From the NCBI GenBank assembly GCA_021731405.1, contig JAKFXN010000006.1:1-59935 (forward strand): 59,935 nucleotides of DNA. The letters run 5' to 3'. Position numbers and translations under genes: made by a program. Positions 39,704-48,683 of this stretch are shown one piece after another. Numbering within the stretch: the first letter of the stretch is position 1; every line of letters starts with the position of its first letter. The notes beneath the pieces are model-generated. The model worked only from the letters and a program-made list of their open reading frames with translations. It did no database searches and was not told the origin of the DNA. The stretch is from Candidatus Parcubacteria bacterium. GTDB lineage: Bacteria > Patescibacteria > Paceibacteria > UBA9973 > UBA918.

Positions 39704-41503
39704 CTATACGCGTGAAGCTTGAAGTTCTTCTCGAGCCTTCTTAATTTGAAGAATTTGTGAAGGGTCTGAGGTGATAATCTGATCTTCCGTATAAGAAGCA
39801 ATCACCTTAATGGCTACGTGTTTAAGTCCTGCAAAGAAGATTCCCTCCCCCACACTTGATTCAAGAAGTAAAAACTTTTCCTCATCAGTTAAGTTAAAGG
39901 TTTTTTGAATATTATCAATAGCGGTTGGTGATTGCTTCATCAAAAACTGGAGTGATGAGTTAGTGATCATTGGAACACCATAAGGGGAACGGAGGAAGTC
40001 ATCAACGTCTTGGGTGATAGTAGCAATCCCAAGGTAGTACTTTCGTCCACGCTTAGCGAGACTAAAGAGAAATGAAGCGGTGTCTTCTGATTTCATCATC
40101 CACCATGCCTCGTCAATCACCAGCAGGCGCTTGGCTAACCTTCGTCGGACAGAGCCCCAAATAAAGTTGGTGATGATGTACATCGCAATGGTCTTGAGCT
40201 CATCTTCCATGTCGCGTAGGGAGAACACCACAAATTTTTGGTTGATATCAACATTGGTGGCTTTGTTCATAAAGCCAGACCAGGTACCAGAAGTGTATTT
40301 TTGGAGGCGGGCAATGAGCGAGGAGCTTCCGTCCATTCCAGCCAAGACCATTTCAAAGTCAGAGAGAAGTGGCGGTTCCTGATTACTAAAGTCTGAATCA
40401 CCAGTGATATCCTTAAGAGCATAGGTTTCTTGAATAGCGAGGTCTAGCACGGTCTCTTCTTCTGGTGAAAGACCACCCAGCATAAGTCGAAAGAGTCCGA
40501 TAAGCTCGATAATATGTGTTCGCAAGACGTCTTTTGGACTCTCGTCTTCTTGTGGTGCAGGTAAGTCAAAAGGATTGATGTGGTGGTCAGAAGAAAGGGA
40601 GATGTTGAAAAAACGACCGCCGGTAGCTTCAGCGAGATATTCGTATTCGCGTTCTGGGTCAAGCACAATCACCTCTGTCCCAAACATCAACGAGCGAAGG
40701 ATTTCGAGTTTGAGAGCGTAAGACTTTCCTGCTCCCGAGGTGGCGAAGGTTACTGAGTTGTAGTTGGTAAGTGAAAAACGATCAAACAGAACCAGCGAAG
40801 AGTTGTGGCGATTGATGCCGTAGAGAATACCGGTGTCGGTGGTGAGGTCAAAGGAAGTAAATGGAAAGAAGCTTGAGAGCGGCGAAGAGTTAAATTTACT
40901 GTGCACCAACAGTTCGTCGGTACCGAGCGGGAAAATACTCTGCATCCCCTGTTCTTGCTGAAAGAGAGCGGGCTTTACATAAATGAGTCTTGAATCAAGG
41001 ATACCTTTGATATCCGACTCAGCCTTGTTGAGAGCAGCTTCATCTTTCCCGTAGACAGTCAGGTAGAGACCGACATTAAAAAGCTTCTCTTCCGCTTGCT
41101 GAAGTTTGTCGCGGAGTTCTTCAAGGTTGCGGTAGGCGGCTTCGAGCTGAGGGTCACGCACCTCCCCTTTTTCAGCTTTAATATTCATTTGACTTTGTAC
41201 CTCGGCCACTTTTTTCTGGAACTTCTTAAGCGTCTCAGTGGTATCAATAGGATGAATAACAATTGAGATGTCGAGCTCCTTTTCAATATTAAGAATTGGT
41301 TCAATCCAACCTTCGTTTAGGTAACGAGGGTACGACACTACATAAAATACCCGAGCGCTCATTCCGCTTACGTTTATACTCCGTGGTCCGATGTTGATTG
41401 CCGAAGGAGCAATCACGTCAGTCAGAGTCATAAGCTGATCGCTCACCGACGGATTGTCGTTTTGAGTATTGTTTTTTGGTTGTAGGAAGTCAAATAAGCT
41501 CAT
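39704..41503 (-). CDS. VirB4/TraC-type secretion ATPase
   Basis: The first 250 residues form a VirB4-like N-terminal region. The ATPase domain has Walker A ATSGAGKS (254 to 261), Walker B RLLVIDEAWWMM (about 470) and RGRKYYLGIATITQDVDDFL, as in VirB4/TraC proteins. VirB4 powers assembly and substrate transfer in type IV secretion systems at the inner membrane face. The upstream gene lies in the same frame, separated by only TAA ACT before this ATG. At 599 residues it is shorter than the usual 800 or so; the missing part matches the upstream gene. Confidence 0.92.
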   Translation of the reverse strand: MSLFDFLQPKNNTQNDNPSVSDQLMTLTDVIAPSAINIGPRSINVSGMSARVFYVVSYPRYLNEGWIEPILNIEKELDISIVIHPIDTTETLKKFQKKVAEVQSQMNIKAEKGEVRDPQLEAAYRNLEELRDKLQQAEEKLFNVGLYLTVYGKDEAALNKAESDIKGILDSRLIYVKPALFQQEQGMQSIFPLGTDELLVHSKFNSSPLSSFFPFTSFDLTTDTGILYGINRHNSSLVLFDRFSLTNYNSVTFATSGAGKSYALKLEILRSLMFGTEVIVLDPEREYEYLAEATGGRFFNISLSSDHHINPFDLPAPQEDESPKDVLRTHIIELIGLFRLMLGGLSPEEETVLDLAIQETYALKDITGDSDFSNQEPPLLSDFEMVLAGMDGSSSLIARLQKYTSGTWSGFMNKATNVDINQKFVVFSLRDMEDELKTIAMYIITNFIWGSVRRRLAKRLLVIDEAWWMMKSEDTASFLFSLAKRGRKYYLGIATITQDVDDFLRSPYGVPMITNSSLQFLMKQSPTAIDNIQKTFNLTDEEKFLLLESSVGEGIFFAGLKHVAIKVIASYTEDQIITSDPSQILQIKKAREELQASRV

Positions 41504-41506
41504 AGT

Positions 41507-42139
41507 TTACGTGTTAAATACTGGCGCCGCTCCGGTTGGGTCGGTTGGATTATAGATGTGGTAATAGAGCTCAACCAGATCCTCTGTCTTTAAAGGAATG
41601 GTACGTACTCCGACCCGTGAGAGTCCTTGTTCTACAACCGCCACGCGTTGTTCAAGCTGAATACGTTGCTCTTCAAACCGAACGTCAGACGGCACAGCTT
41701 TGTTTCCTGGAGTAAAGAGTGAAGTCAGTCCTTTGGTGAGATTAATTGGTGAAGGAGTATATGGCACCACCACAAAAAAGTTTTTACTCATAACGTCTAC
41801 TTCCCTAGTGAAGGTACGAATAAATTCCATGTATTCACGAAGTTGAATACGCATGAGATCATTGTCTTGAGCAGATTCGCGTGTTGCCAAAAGGGCGAGG
41901 TAGGGTTCAATGTTTAGCCTTCTTGACTGTACGTATATCTGAAGTGAAAAATCAAGTGTGTTAAGAAAGGTTTGAAATTGCTGCAAAATAGCTTGTTGCT
42001 CATCTTGTGACTTGAGGGCGAAGTTTACCGAAGAAGCCAAAAGAACAGAGCACATTTGCCCGCTTTTAAGAATAACGACATCGTCTTTGATATCGCGAAT
42101 GGCTACAAAGTCTTGTGAGGCTGGGGTGGCTTTTGGCAT
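41507..42139 (-). CDS. VirB4/TraC N-terminal-like protein, in frame with the ATPase
   Basis: The 210 residues (FVAIRDIKDDVVILKSGQMCSVLLASSVNFALKSQDEQQAILQQF and VVVPYTPSPINLTKG) match the beta-rich N-terminal domain found in front of VirB4/TraC ATPases. The stop TAA is followed after one codon by the ATPase ATG in the same frame. Either the protein has been split, or a stop codon is read through at some level. It starts one base after PrgI, so prgI, this gene and the ATPase form one operon. Confidence 0.75.
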   Translation of the reverse strand: MPKATPASQDFVAIRDIKDDVVILKSGQMCSVLLASSVNFALKSQDEQQAILQQFQTFLNTLDFSLQIYVQSRRLNIEPYLALLATRESAQDNDLMRIQLREYMEFIRTFTREVDVMSKNFFVVVPYTPSPINLTKGLTSLFTPGNKAVPSDVRFEEQRIQLEQRVAVVEQGLSRVGVRTIPLKTEDLVELYYHIYNPTDPTGAAPVFNT

Positions 42140-42140
42140 G

Positions 42141-42560
42141 TTATTCTTTTTTTTGTAAAGCTTCTAATTCGAGGCGTCTGGCGAGAGAGGTGATGTTTTG
42201 TTGATTATTTGTACGAGAGATGTTTGGCAAAGGCTCGCTAGGAATCTGACTTGGAGTAAATTGGTACTTATGGATTGCCTGGGTCTTTCGTTTCCAAAGA
42301 TACAGCTTATTTCCTTTTAGGTAGCCAATAATTGCTTCGAGAAAAAAAGAAAAAGGTCGGTTATTGACTGGATAAAAAGCCAGCGCACCAGCTAAAAGTG
42401 CGAGCGGCAGTCCAAAAATCAAAAAGATGATAAACGGAGTCGTAAAAAACAAAACTGCCCCCATCCCTACTCCACCGCCGAGGTAGAGGAATTGTCGCCA
42501 AGTCAGTGGACCAAAGATTTTATCTTCAATTTCAATAAATTGTGGGACCTCAAATCGCAT
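42141..42560 (-). CDS. PrgI-family membrane protein (VirB3-like)
   Basis: The protein opens MRFEVPQFIEIEDKIFGPLTWRQFLYLGGG, the PrgI signature, and has two membrane helices, then a short tail with LYLWKRK. PrgI/VirB3 proteins pair with VirB4 in Gram-positive and CPR systems. ATG 42560 is chosen over 42575 because TATAAT lies exactly six bases before it. It starts a transcript with the two VirB4 parts. A strong hairpin terminator lies upstream, between it and the 169-residue gene. Confidence 0.9.
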   Translation of the reverse strand: MRFEVPQFIEIEDKIFGPLTWRQFLYLGGGVGMGAVLFFTTPFIIFLIFGLPLALLAGALAFYPVNNRPFSFFLEAIIGYLKGNKLYLWKRKTQAIHKYQFTPSQIPSEPLPNISRTNNQQNITSLARRLELEALQKKE

Positions 42561-42566
42561 AGCTCT

Positions 42567-42572
42567 ATTATA
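42567..42572 (-). promoter_or_regulatory. -10 box of leaderless prgI promoter
   Basis: Minus-strand TATAAT, then AGAGCT, then ATG 42560. It is the consensus -10 at the exact leaderless distance. Confidence 0.55.
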
Positions 42573-42622
42573 CACGGTGTATTTGTCTTCGTGGTTCTTT
42601 TGTACGGTTCTATCCCCAAGCG

Positions 42623-42653
42623 AAATCCCCGCTAAGTATCTTAGCGGGGATTT
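42623..42653 (-). terminator. Terminator-like hairpin inside the secretion cluster
   Basis: AAATCCCCGCTAAG and CTTAGCGGGGATTT form a 14-bp stem with a three-base loop. It separates the upstream transcript from prgI. T runs are stronger on the plus side than on the minus side. Confidence 0.6.
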
Positions 42654-42661
42654 TTGGTTTG

Positions 42662-43171
42662 TTATTTCTGCAATAGGTTCGATTGGTCGCTACTATAGGT
42701 TGACTCTTGTGTGTTTTCATAACCAACTATTTTTCCATCTCCGGCCATGGTACGAATCGAGTGAATCGGAGGGATGTTTATTGCCCGCATCGCCGCCTCC
42801 GTTTCTTCAATTTCAGACAGTATTGTCTCTGGCTCCGCCACACTACTGGCTTTTGCAATCGCTTCAGTTGTAGCTTCATGGAGGGTGCGGATATCTAGCG
42901 GAAGCGCAAGGTGCATGGCTTGAGACATAAGCGAGGCATCTTTTTCTGGGATAGGTAGTTCAGCTGCAATGAAAGAAGCTAGTTCGGTGCGAGTTAGGAA
43001 GAAGAGTAGGTAGAGCACAAACCCGTTTTCCAGTACGGCATCTTGTTCCTCGTTGAGGTTGTAGGTTTCAGAAAAAGTTCCAGCAATAATCTGGGGGAAG
43101 CCACTAGAAAGAAATTCACGATAGGTAGGGTCTAGTTCAGAGATTCTTTTTGAAATGATGGGATCTTGCAT
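42662..43171 (-). CDS. Hypothetical helical protein of the secretion cluster
   Basis: The 169-residue protein is mainly helical and soluble (MQDPIISKRISELDPTYREFLSSGFPQIIAGTF). The segment NGFVLYLLFFLTRTELASFIA could be a weak membrane-associated helix. I know no family. It starts 17 bases after the VirB6-like gene and ends just before a terminator, so it closes the upstream transcript of the cluster. A chaperone or adaptor role for the VirB6-like neighbour is possible but is a guess from position. Confidence 0.6.
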   Translation of the reverse strand: MQDPIISKRISELDPTYREFLSSGFPQIIAGTFSETYNLNEEQDAVLENGFVLYLLFFLTRTELASFIAAELPIPEKDASLMSQAMHLALPLDIRTLHEATTEAIAKASSVAEPETILSEIEETEAAMRAINIPPIHSIRTMAGDGKIVGYENTQESTYSSDQSNLLQK

Positions 43172-43188
43172 AGTAGAGACTTAAGAAT

Positions 43189-45372
43189 TTATTCATCATC
43201 TGCTTTTGGTTCAGCTTTCGCCGGAGCTCCTTCTAGATCTTTCATTTGTTCAGTAAGAATCTTCAGATTCTCCTCTTTGTTTTTGGCTTTCTTTCGTACG
43301 GTACCGTCTGTGCCGTAGATTTTCTTGAGATTGTCAGCCGACGCTTGATTCTGTTGTCCGTAAGACCTGACAATAAGTGCCCCAGCTGCACCACCAGCTA
43401 GAACTGCACCACCTGTGCCAAGGGTGCCAAGTGTACTAAGTGCCCCTGCCCCAGCTACACCAGCTGCTCCACCAGTGACGGTTGCGCCATTAGAACGCCA
43501 TTTAGCAGCCCCTCGTTCTTGTCTTTGGATAAAGGCCAGCTGCTTTTCAAAGGTCACTCTTGATTCTGCGGCTTCTATCGCTTCTTTGTTGGCTATCGCC
43601 ACTTGGTCGCTCGCTTTTTTAGCTTTTTTAGCCGCCTCGTCAAACCCCTTCTCAAGAGTAAGTACAGCTGAACCTGATTTTTCCAGGGCACTCTTAGCTT
43701 CCGCTAAGTCTTTATCAATAGCGTCAATCTCAGGCTGTAGAATAGTTTTCTTTTTGTCTTGTTCAAGTTTTTGTATCTTGTCAGTAAGGGCCTTTCGTTC
43801 GCCAGCAATGTTTTTCTTGGCATCTTCAAGCTCCTGTGCCGCTTTCTCCTTCGCGAGCTTGGCTTCCATTTCAATTTCTTTGGTGATATTTAGGTTTGAT
43901 TTTGGATTATCTCGTATCTCAGCCAGATTCTTTTCCACTTGCTCACCAATCTGTGCGTCTACGTACTTACCTCGAAGATCTTTCTCCACCTTAGTTTCTC
44001 CCAGTGACTTGGCAAATTCAGCATCAGCTTTGTTTTTAGCATCAACTCTTGATTTAAAACCACCTTTAGTACCAGTACCAATACCAGCTGCCGCCCCAAA
44101 GCCAGCCACTTGGCGAGCGTCAAAAGAAGTATCAGCTACTACCTTCGTAGCCTTCAGAGCCTTTTCTCCTACCCAACTCTTAGCAGCAAATTTTTGGAAG
44201 CCTTTCTTGTCAGATAGTGTTTGTGCATAAGAACCAAACGTTCGTTGGCCAGCTTTTGCCGCCGCCCCAAAGGTAACAGCTCCAGCCCCCCTCTGGACAT
44301 ACTTTCTAGTCCCTGAGCTCATGCGCTTACCTAAGCTGAGAGCGCTGGTTGCTCCCTGCGCCCCCATCTTTTGGGCTACTACCAGCGCAGCAATCATAAA
44401 GACGGCGGTAAGAATAAAATAGGGAATGGTCGCCGCAAAACCTGGTTCTGGGTTTCGTGCACCAAATACATCAGCCATCTGAGCGGTTCCAGCAGAGACG
44501 CCACGCATGTTGACGAGTATCTGGTGTGCGAAGTAGAGCATCAAAATATAGGCTGGGGCAAAGAAAGCGCGACCTAAGAAGCCTTTCCAGTAGTCGCGAG
44601 AGACACTGCTAAAGCCAGGGAATACCATACCAAGAAACATAAGCGGCGAAAGAATCATATAGATATTCAGGACTGCAAACCGAATCATAAGGAGGAGTCC
44701 GCCAGCTGCAAACACAAAGGCCGCTACTATATATAAGATAAGAGAACCAAAAATAAAAGCAAATCCCCTTGAGGTGGTCATCTCTGCCAACGAAGGCCCG
44801 GTACTGAAGAGGCCAGAAAGTCCCATCAGGTTCATGAAGCCGTCAGAGACAGCGTAATCCCCTGCGTTATTAAATCCAGCCGCGAGCTGGGTAGCAGCGA
44901 TGTTTGAAAAATCGATTACGAACTTCGTAATAAAAAGACTGAAGTTTACTAAAAGTGCGGCCAAGACAAGTGATCCGAGCATTCGCTTGGCGCTACTGTC
45001 TCCGCTATTAAAAATCATCTTAAAGCCGATGTAGACTAGACCAAAGATGAAGGTAAGGTTGAAGATGTCGCGAACGGTAGACCAGAGGTTGTCGATAGTC
45101 CAGCCGAGTCCTGAAGTTCGATAGAGTTCACCAAAACCAACAACGTACGTCCCCACGGCTTCATTGAGGAGAAGACCAGCTAGTCCAGCCAGTGTACCAA
45201 AGACCACGTTTACAATGGTGTAGAGAAGACCCTGGAGGCCAGTCATCAATAAGCCTCTGTCGGCATTAGTAGCTTGAGCAAATAGCAATTGCGGGAGCAA
45301 AAACAGGGCACAGAAAAAGAGGACGGAAGCTAGAAGGGCGTACATTTTTGTTCTAGTGAAAGGAGCGATCAT
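43189..45372 (-). CDS. VirB6/TrbL-like polytopic membrane protein with long charged tail
   Basis: A signal-like N-terminus is followed by about seven membrane helices within residues 1 to 340 (GLLYTIVNVVFGTLAGLAGLL, FIFGLVYIGFKMIF, LLMIRFAVLNIYMILSPLMFLG). This matches VirB6/TrbL channel subunits. The remaining half is an Ala, Lys and Glu-rich coiled-coil region (ELEDAKKNIAGERKALTDKIQKLEQDKKK), then two short hydrophobic glycine-rich segments and an acidic end. The long tail is unusual for VirB6. It is upstream of PrgI and VirB4. Confidence 0.8.
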   Translation of the reverse strand: MIAPFTRTKMYALLASVLFFCALFLLPQLLFAQATNADRGLLMTGLQGLLYTIVNVVFGTLAGLAGLLLNEAVGTYVVGFGELYRTSGLGWTIDNLWSTVRDIFNLTFIFGLVYIGFKMIFNSGDSSAKRMLGSLVLAALLVNFSLFITKFVIDFSNIAATQLAAGFNNAGDYAVSDGFMNLMGLSGLFSTGPSLAEMTTSRGFAFIFGSLILYIVAAFVFAAGGLLLMIRFAVLNIYMILSPLMFLGMVFPGFSSVSRDYWKGFLGRAFFAPAYILMLYFAHQILVNMRGVSAGTAQMADVFGARNPEPGFAATIPYFILTAVFMIAALVVAQKMGAQGATSALSLGKRMSSGTRKYVQRGAGAVTFGAAAKAGQRTFGSYAQTLSDKKGFQKFAAKSWVGEKALKATKVVADTSFDARQVAGFGAAAGIGTGTKGGFKSRVDAKNKADAEFAKSLGETKVEKDLRGKYVDAQIGEQVEKNLAEIRDNPKSNLNITKEIEMEAKLAKEKAAQELEDAKKNIAGERKALTDKIQKLEQDKKKTILQPEIDAIDKDLAEAKSALEKSGSAVLTLEKGFDEAAKKAKKASDQVAIANKEAIEAAESRVTFEKQLAFIQRQERGAAKWRSNGATVTGGAAGVAGAGALSTLGTLGTGGAVLAGGAAGALIVRSYGQQNQASADNLKKIYGTDGTVRKKAKNKEENLKILTEQMKDLEGAPAKAEPKADDE

Positions 45373-45399
45373 AACAATACGTTTAGTATACAGTACCGC

Positions 45400-46830
45400 T
45401 TATTGGATAAGACTTCGCCACCGTATTTCAGATCCACTCACTTGAGCGTCTGAGTGCAGTCCACTTAAGCTTAAGTATTCTTGCATGACCGCTGAGCGTT
45501 CAGCTGAAGAGGCTGGGGTGTCATTGGCTGGAGGTGGTAGTGCGTCATAGCGGGTGATAATAGTGTTCAACACAGCGATGTTGGTATTGATGCGAACAAG
45601 CAGAGCTGGAATTTCAGCCGCGGCTATTTGGGCGTTGGCTCGTCTCGTAGCATTATTTAAGACGTTTGCATAATATGCATTGAGCTGTGGCAGGTACAGG
45701 TTGGCAGCTGCTTGGTAGGCCAATTCAGTTGCTCGAGCATTAATCAGTAGAGTGCGGAAGCGAGCCGGGTCACTGGTTAAAGTAGAACCAGAAGTCGAAA
45801 GTTGGTTTACGTATGAACCACTACTGTAACCCGGAGCGGTGTACCCTGTTCCGCCAGATAAGCCGAGAAGACCAGCGGCTCCAGTGATGGCTTGTTGCTG
45901 AAGTTGTGCAAAAAGAGCGCTAATGATTTCATTAATTTCGTCAGCGGCAATAAGACTTTCTGGTCCAGTTGAAAGTTGGAAGGTCAGCGCTTCTTCAATC
46001 ACCTTCCCTGGAGTAGAGATAAAGCAGTTTTCTTGGGTGGTTCCATTCCCCTGCACCGCTTCACAGATTTTGCTAGAGAGAAAACCATCACCAAAAGAGA
46101 GTATGGTTTTTTCCTCTCCTTGTTTATTGAGGAGATAAATCCCCGCTTCTGTTTTGGCTGTCAGGTAACTACCGTAGGGGGTATACGTCTCTGGGGTAGA
46201 GGTGATTTGGAACCAAGCTTCCCAGCCGCCTTGGGCAAAGTCTCCGTTTGAGAAGTTTTCAATATTGGCCATGATACCAGTGAGACTACACTGATCGGTG
46301 TTTGGCTGACCTTCACGTGCTCTGGTATAGGTGGTAGCCAAGGCGATACGGATATCGAGCTCAAAGGGTGAACAAAGGAAGGTTAGCGGCCCACCGAGGT
46401 ATTCAAGATAATCACCAAAAGCTTGGTCTCCCACATTGAGGAGGAACCCCTCTAGGTCTTGCACAAAGCTCGGGCTGCCATTGAAGCCAGAGTTGATCCA
46501 GTTTACGATACTGGTCGTCATTTGAGAGATCATTTGCTTGGCGAGCGTCCAAGCAATACCGTCAAGGGTAATGTCTTTAATCCAGAGATTATTTGAGGCG
46601 TAAGAAGTAATAGCGTCGTAGCCTGCTGAGGCTGTCGCCGCGGCATTGACACCTAAGAGTTGGATATTGTTGGCGAATTGAGTAATTTCTGTAGAGCCGC
46701 CAGTTGCTCCACCCGCCTCAGCTTTTTTGATCTCGGCCCACGGTTGAGGGATGTATGTACTCACAAACACAAAACACAAAACAAAACAGAGAACTATTGT
46801 GCGCTCAAGAATGTGGTGAAAAGTATTCAT
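45400..46830 (-). CDS. Exported protein of the secretion cluster
   Basis: A signal peptide (MNTFHHILERTIVLCFVLCFVFVSTYIP) is followed by about 450 external residues with long helices. The N-terminal half contains FANNIQLLGVNAAATASAGYDAI and later CSPFELDIRIALATTYTRAREGQPNTDQC. Five or more Cys are present. I recognise no named family. Proteins of this plan recur next to VirB6-like genes in CPR genomes, in my recollection. ATG 46830 is chosen over 46917 because it starts the signal peptide and is six bases from a TACAAT box. Confidence 0.7.
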   Translation of the reverse strand: MNTFHHILERTIVLCFVLCFVFVSTYIPQPWAEIKKAEAGGATGGSTEITQFANNIQLLGVNAAATASAGYDAITSYASNNLWIKDITLDGIAWTLAKQMISQMTTSIVNWINSGFNGSPSFVQDLEGFLLNVGDQAFGDYLEYLGGPLTFLCSPFELDIRIALATTYTRAREGQPNTDQCSLTGIMANIENFSNGDFAQGGWEAWFQITSTPETYTPYGSYLTAKTEAGIYLLNKQGEEKTILSFGDGFLSSKICEAVQGNGTTQENCFISTPGKVIEEALTFQLSTGPESLIAADEINEIISALFAQLQQQAITGAAGLLGLSGGTGYTAPGYSSGSYVNQLSTSGSTLTSDPARFRTLLINARATELAYQAAANLYLPQLNAYYANVLNNATRRANAQIAAAEIPALLVRINTNIAVLNTIITRYDALPPPANDTPASSAERSAVMQEYLSLSGLHSDAQVSGSEIRWRSLIQ

Positions 46831-46834
46831 ACTA

Positions 46835-47734
46835 TTATTGTACATTAGGGCTAAAAGCAACGAATAAAATAGCTGAGTCATTTTGCTCAAACGCGCTCGC
46901 AAATGGTTCAAGGGCAAAGTACATATTTTTTAGGGCCAGCGCGAGACCTTGGGCGTCTTCCTCATAACGCTTGAGGCGTACGAGTGAGAGCATTGGGTCA
47001 GCTAGGGCAACACTCATAGTACTTATGTCGTTAGAAAGAGCGTGAAAAACATTAATTAAATCAAGGTGTTCTTTAACAAATATGGCTGGTACAGGAAGTA
47101 AAAGCATCTCATCTCTGGTGTTGGCATAGACTTGTGAAATCGTCTCTAGTTCTTTTGCTCCCTTTTCGTTTTGATCGTTTACGAAGTCACGTAAAATCAA
47201 AAGTTCGTTTCGTAACCCGGGCACGCTATTATCCACAATGGCATCAGCCATAGCGTTTCCATAGGCACGAACTGCCTCATTTGAGATGTCTTGGCTGATG
47301 GTGATGTTTCGTACATCAAAAATAACATCAGAACCGTACACACTGATTTGGTCTACGGTATCAGCAATGATTTGTTCTTGGGTGCGGCCAAAAGAACCTT
47401 GTCCTTCAGCGGTAATAATGCTTTGTAAAAAAGCGATACCCACTTGCCCTGTCAAGGTGTCTGGTGCGACATAAGAATCATCGCTTGTCTCAACAATGGT
47501 AATGGGAGAACTTTTTACAAACTGGTCACGCCAGTCCTCAAGACCATTACTGTCAGTGTCGGCTACTTCCATTAAGACTCTAACTGGTGCGGCAGCTATC
47601 CCATCTTGGACAGCGAGGCTGGCAGGATTCTGACCGGGAGGAGTGGTGAAATTTTTGAGGACAAAGGCAGCTCCAACAATAGCAAAACCAATCACAAAAG
47701 CGCCTACAATCTTTGTTTTAGATTGGTCTATCAT
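46835..47734 (-). CDS. Membrane-anchored protein with a calcium-loop-like motif
   Basis: One anchor (residues 8 to 26) is followed by 270 external residues. Residues 57 to 68 (DTDSNGLEDWRD) resemble a calcium-binding loop of the thrombospondin type 3 or dockerin sort. The remainder is helical (AVRAYGNAMADAIVDNSVPGL). The function is unknown. It is the first gene of the secretion cluster, and a TATACT box lies exactly six bases before its ATG, so the cluster is led by a leaderless promoter. Confidence 0.7.
   Translation of the reverse strand: MIDQSKTKIVGAFVIGFAIVGAAFVLKNFTTPPGQNPASLAVQDGIAAAPVRVLMEVADTDSNGLEDWRDQFVKSSPITIVETSDDSYVAPDTLTGQVGIAFLQSIITAEGQGSFGRTQEQIIADTVDQISVYGSDVIFDVRNITISQDISNEAVRAYGNAMADAIVDNSVPGLRNELLILRDFVNDQNEKGAKELETISQVYANTRDEMLLLPVPAIFVKEHLDLINVFHALSNDISTMSVALADPMLSLVRLKRYEEDAQGLALALKNMYFALEPFASAFEQNDSAILFVAFSPNVQ
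46837..46842 (-). promoter_or_regulatory. Leaderless promoter for the 476-residue exported protein
   Basis: Minus-strand TACAAT, then AATAGT, then ATG 46830. It overlaps the last codons of the preceding gene. Confidence 0.45.
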
Positions 47735-47740
47735 TCACTT

Positions 47741-47746
47741 AGTATA
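47741..47746 (-). promoter_or_regulatory. Leaderless promoter heading the secretion cluster
   Basis: Minus-strand TATACT, then AAGTGA, then ATG 47734, a six-base gap. Confidence 0.55.
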
Positions 47747-47786
47747 GCAGTCAAAGAATATTTTTTGACTACAGCGTGTACATATC

Positions 47787-48644
47787 TTAGGAGGTGCTTT
47801 TGGTAGTTTGGAGTTCTAAAACGAGCCCTAACCACATGTTGAGGGGGACATCTTCACCACGCACAGTTGGTGACAGCGAAAGCTTCAAAAACACTTCCTC
47901 AAGGCTAGTTCGCGGATATTTTTCAGTTAGATTTGCGAGCAGTTGCTTTCTTTTTTTACCCAGTCCGAGGTGCAATACTTCAAAAAAGAGCTTCATATCT
48001 ACTTTTGCAAAATTATCCCGATTGATACTGGTAATGGTCAAAATAGCAGAGTCGACTTTGGGAATTGGGTGGAAATGACCTCGTCCCACATTTCTACTGT
48101 AGGCTGGGGTACCAAAAGCTTTGACTGAAAGTGAAAGCAAAGACTCTTTTTTGTCGCGAGCAATACGAAAAGCCAGCTCTTTTTGGATTAAAAACGTCAG
48201 GGTGTTCGGCTGGATAGCACTTTCGAGAAATGAGCGGAGTAAAAACCCTGATAAATAATAAGGAATATTGGCCACCACTTTAAAGCTGTGATCCTTTAAA
48301 CCAAGCGTTTGAGGCGTAATTTCTCTAGCGTCCCCGTGATGAATCACGAGTTGCCCACTTTTAATCTCGCTGGGGAAGCGTAACTCTAGCTCAGCAACTG
48401 CTCGGCTATCGGCTTCAACTGCCAGAACATGAGCCTTCCTGGCCAAAAGGGCGGTGGTCAGCATCCCTGTCCCAGGGCCAATTTCTAACACGGTATCCCC
48501 CGCTCCAACTGCGGCGCACTCAGCCATCCAATTTGGCACCACTGCACTCGTCAAAAAGTTTTGCCCCAAAGAGCGTTTGTGCTCAAACTTTTTGGTAGGA
48601 GTGTCGTCTTCATTTCTTATATAGGTAGTTTTTCGTTCTCTCAT
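47787..48644 (-). CDS. rsmA: 16S rRNA dimethyladenosine transferase RsmA/KsgA
   Basis: The start of the fold, HKRSLGQNFLTS, is followed by the SAM-binding VLEIGPGTGMLTTALL and the catalytic motif VANIPYYLSG. The C-terminal region (RKQLLANLTEKYPRTSLEEVFLKL) is typical. It dimethylates two adjacent adenines near the 3' end of 16S rRNA. The frame is open to 48680; ATG 48644 is favoured by a TATGCT box seven bases upstream. At 285 residues it is of normal length. Confidence 0.95.
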   Translation of the reverse strand: MRERKTTYIRNEDDTPTKKFEHKRSLGQNFLTSAVVPNWMAECAAVGAGDTVLEIGPGTGMLTTALLARKAHVLAVEADSRAVAELELRFPSEIKSGQLVIHHGDAREITPQTLGLKDHSFKVVANIPYYLSGFLLRSFLESAIQPNTLTFLIQKELAFRIARDKKESLLSLSVKAFGTPAYSRNVGRGHFHPIPKVDSAILTITSINRDNFAKVDMKLFFEVLHLGLGKKRKQLLANLTEKYPRTSLEEVFLKLSLSPTVRGEDVPLNMWLGLVLELQTTKSTS

Positions 48645-48683
48645 GACTTCGAGCATACCGATATGTACGGCAAAGAGCAAGAT

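Noticed and set aside
42577..42873. 98-codon plus-strand frame opposite the secretion cluster
   Set aside because: It spans a terminator hairpin and the antisense of the 169-residue gene, with no domain features.
43415..44230. 271-codon plus-strand frame inside the VirB6-like gene
   Set aside because: It is the complement of the Ala/Lys/Glu-rich tail. Its composition (Ser, Ala, Leu) is typical of such shadows and there is no promoter or ribosome site.
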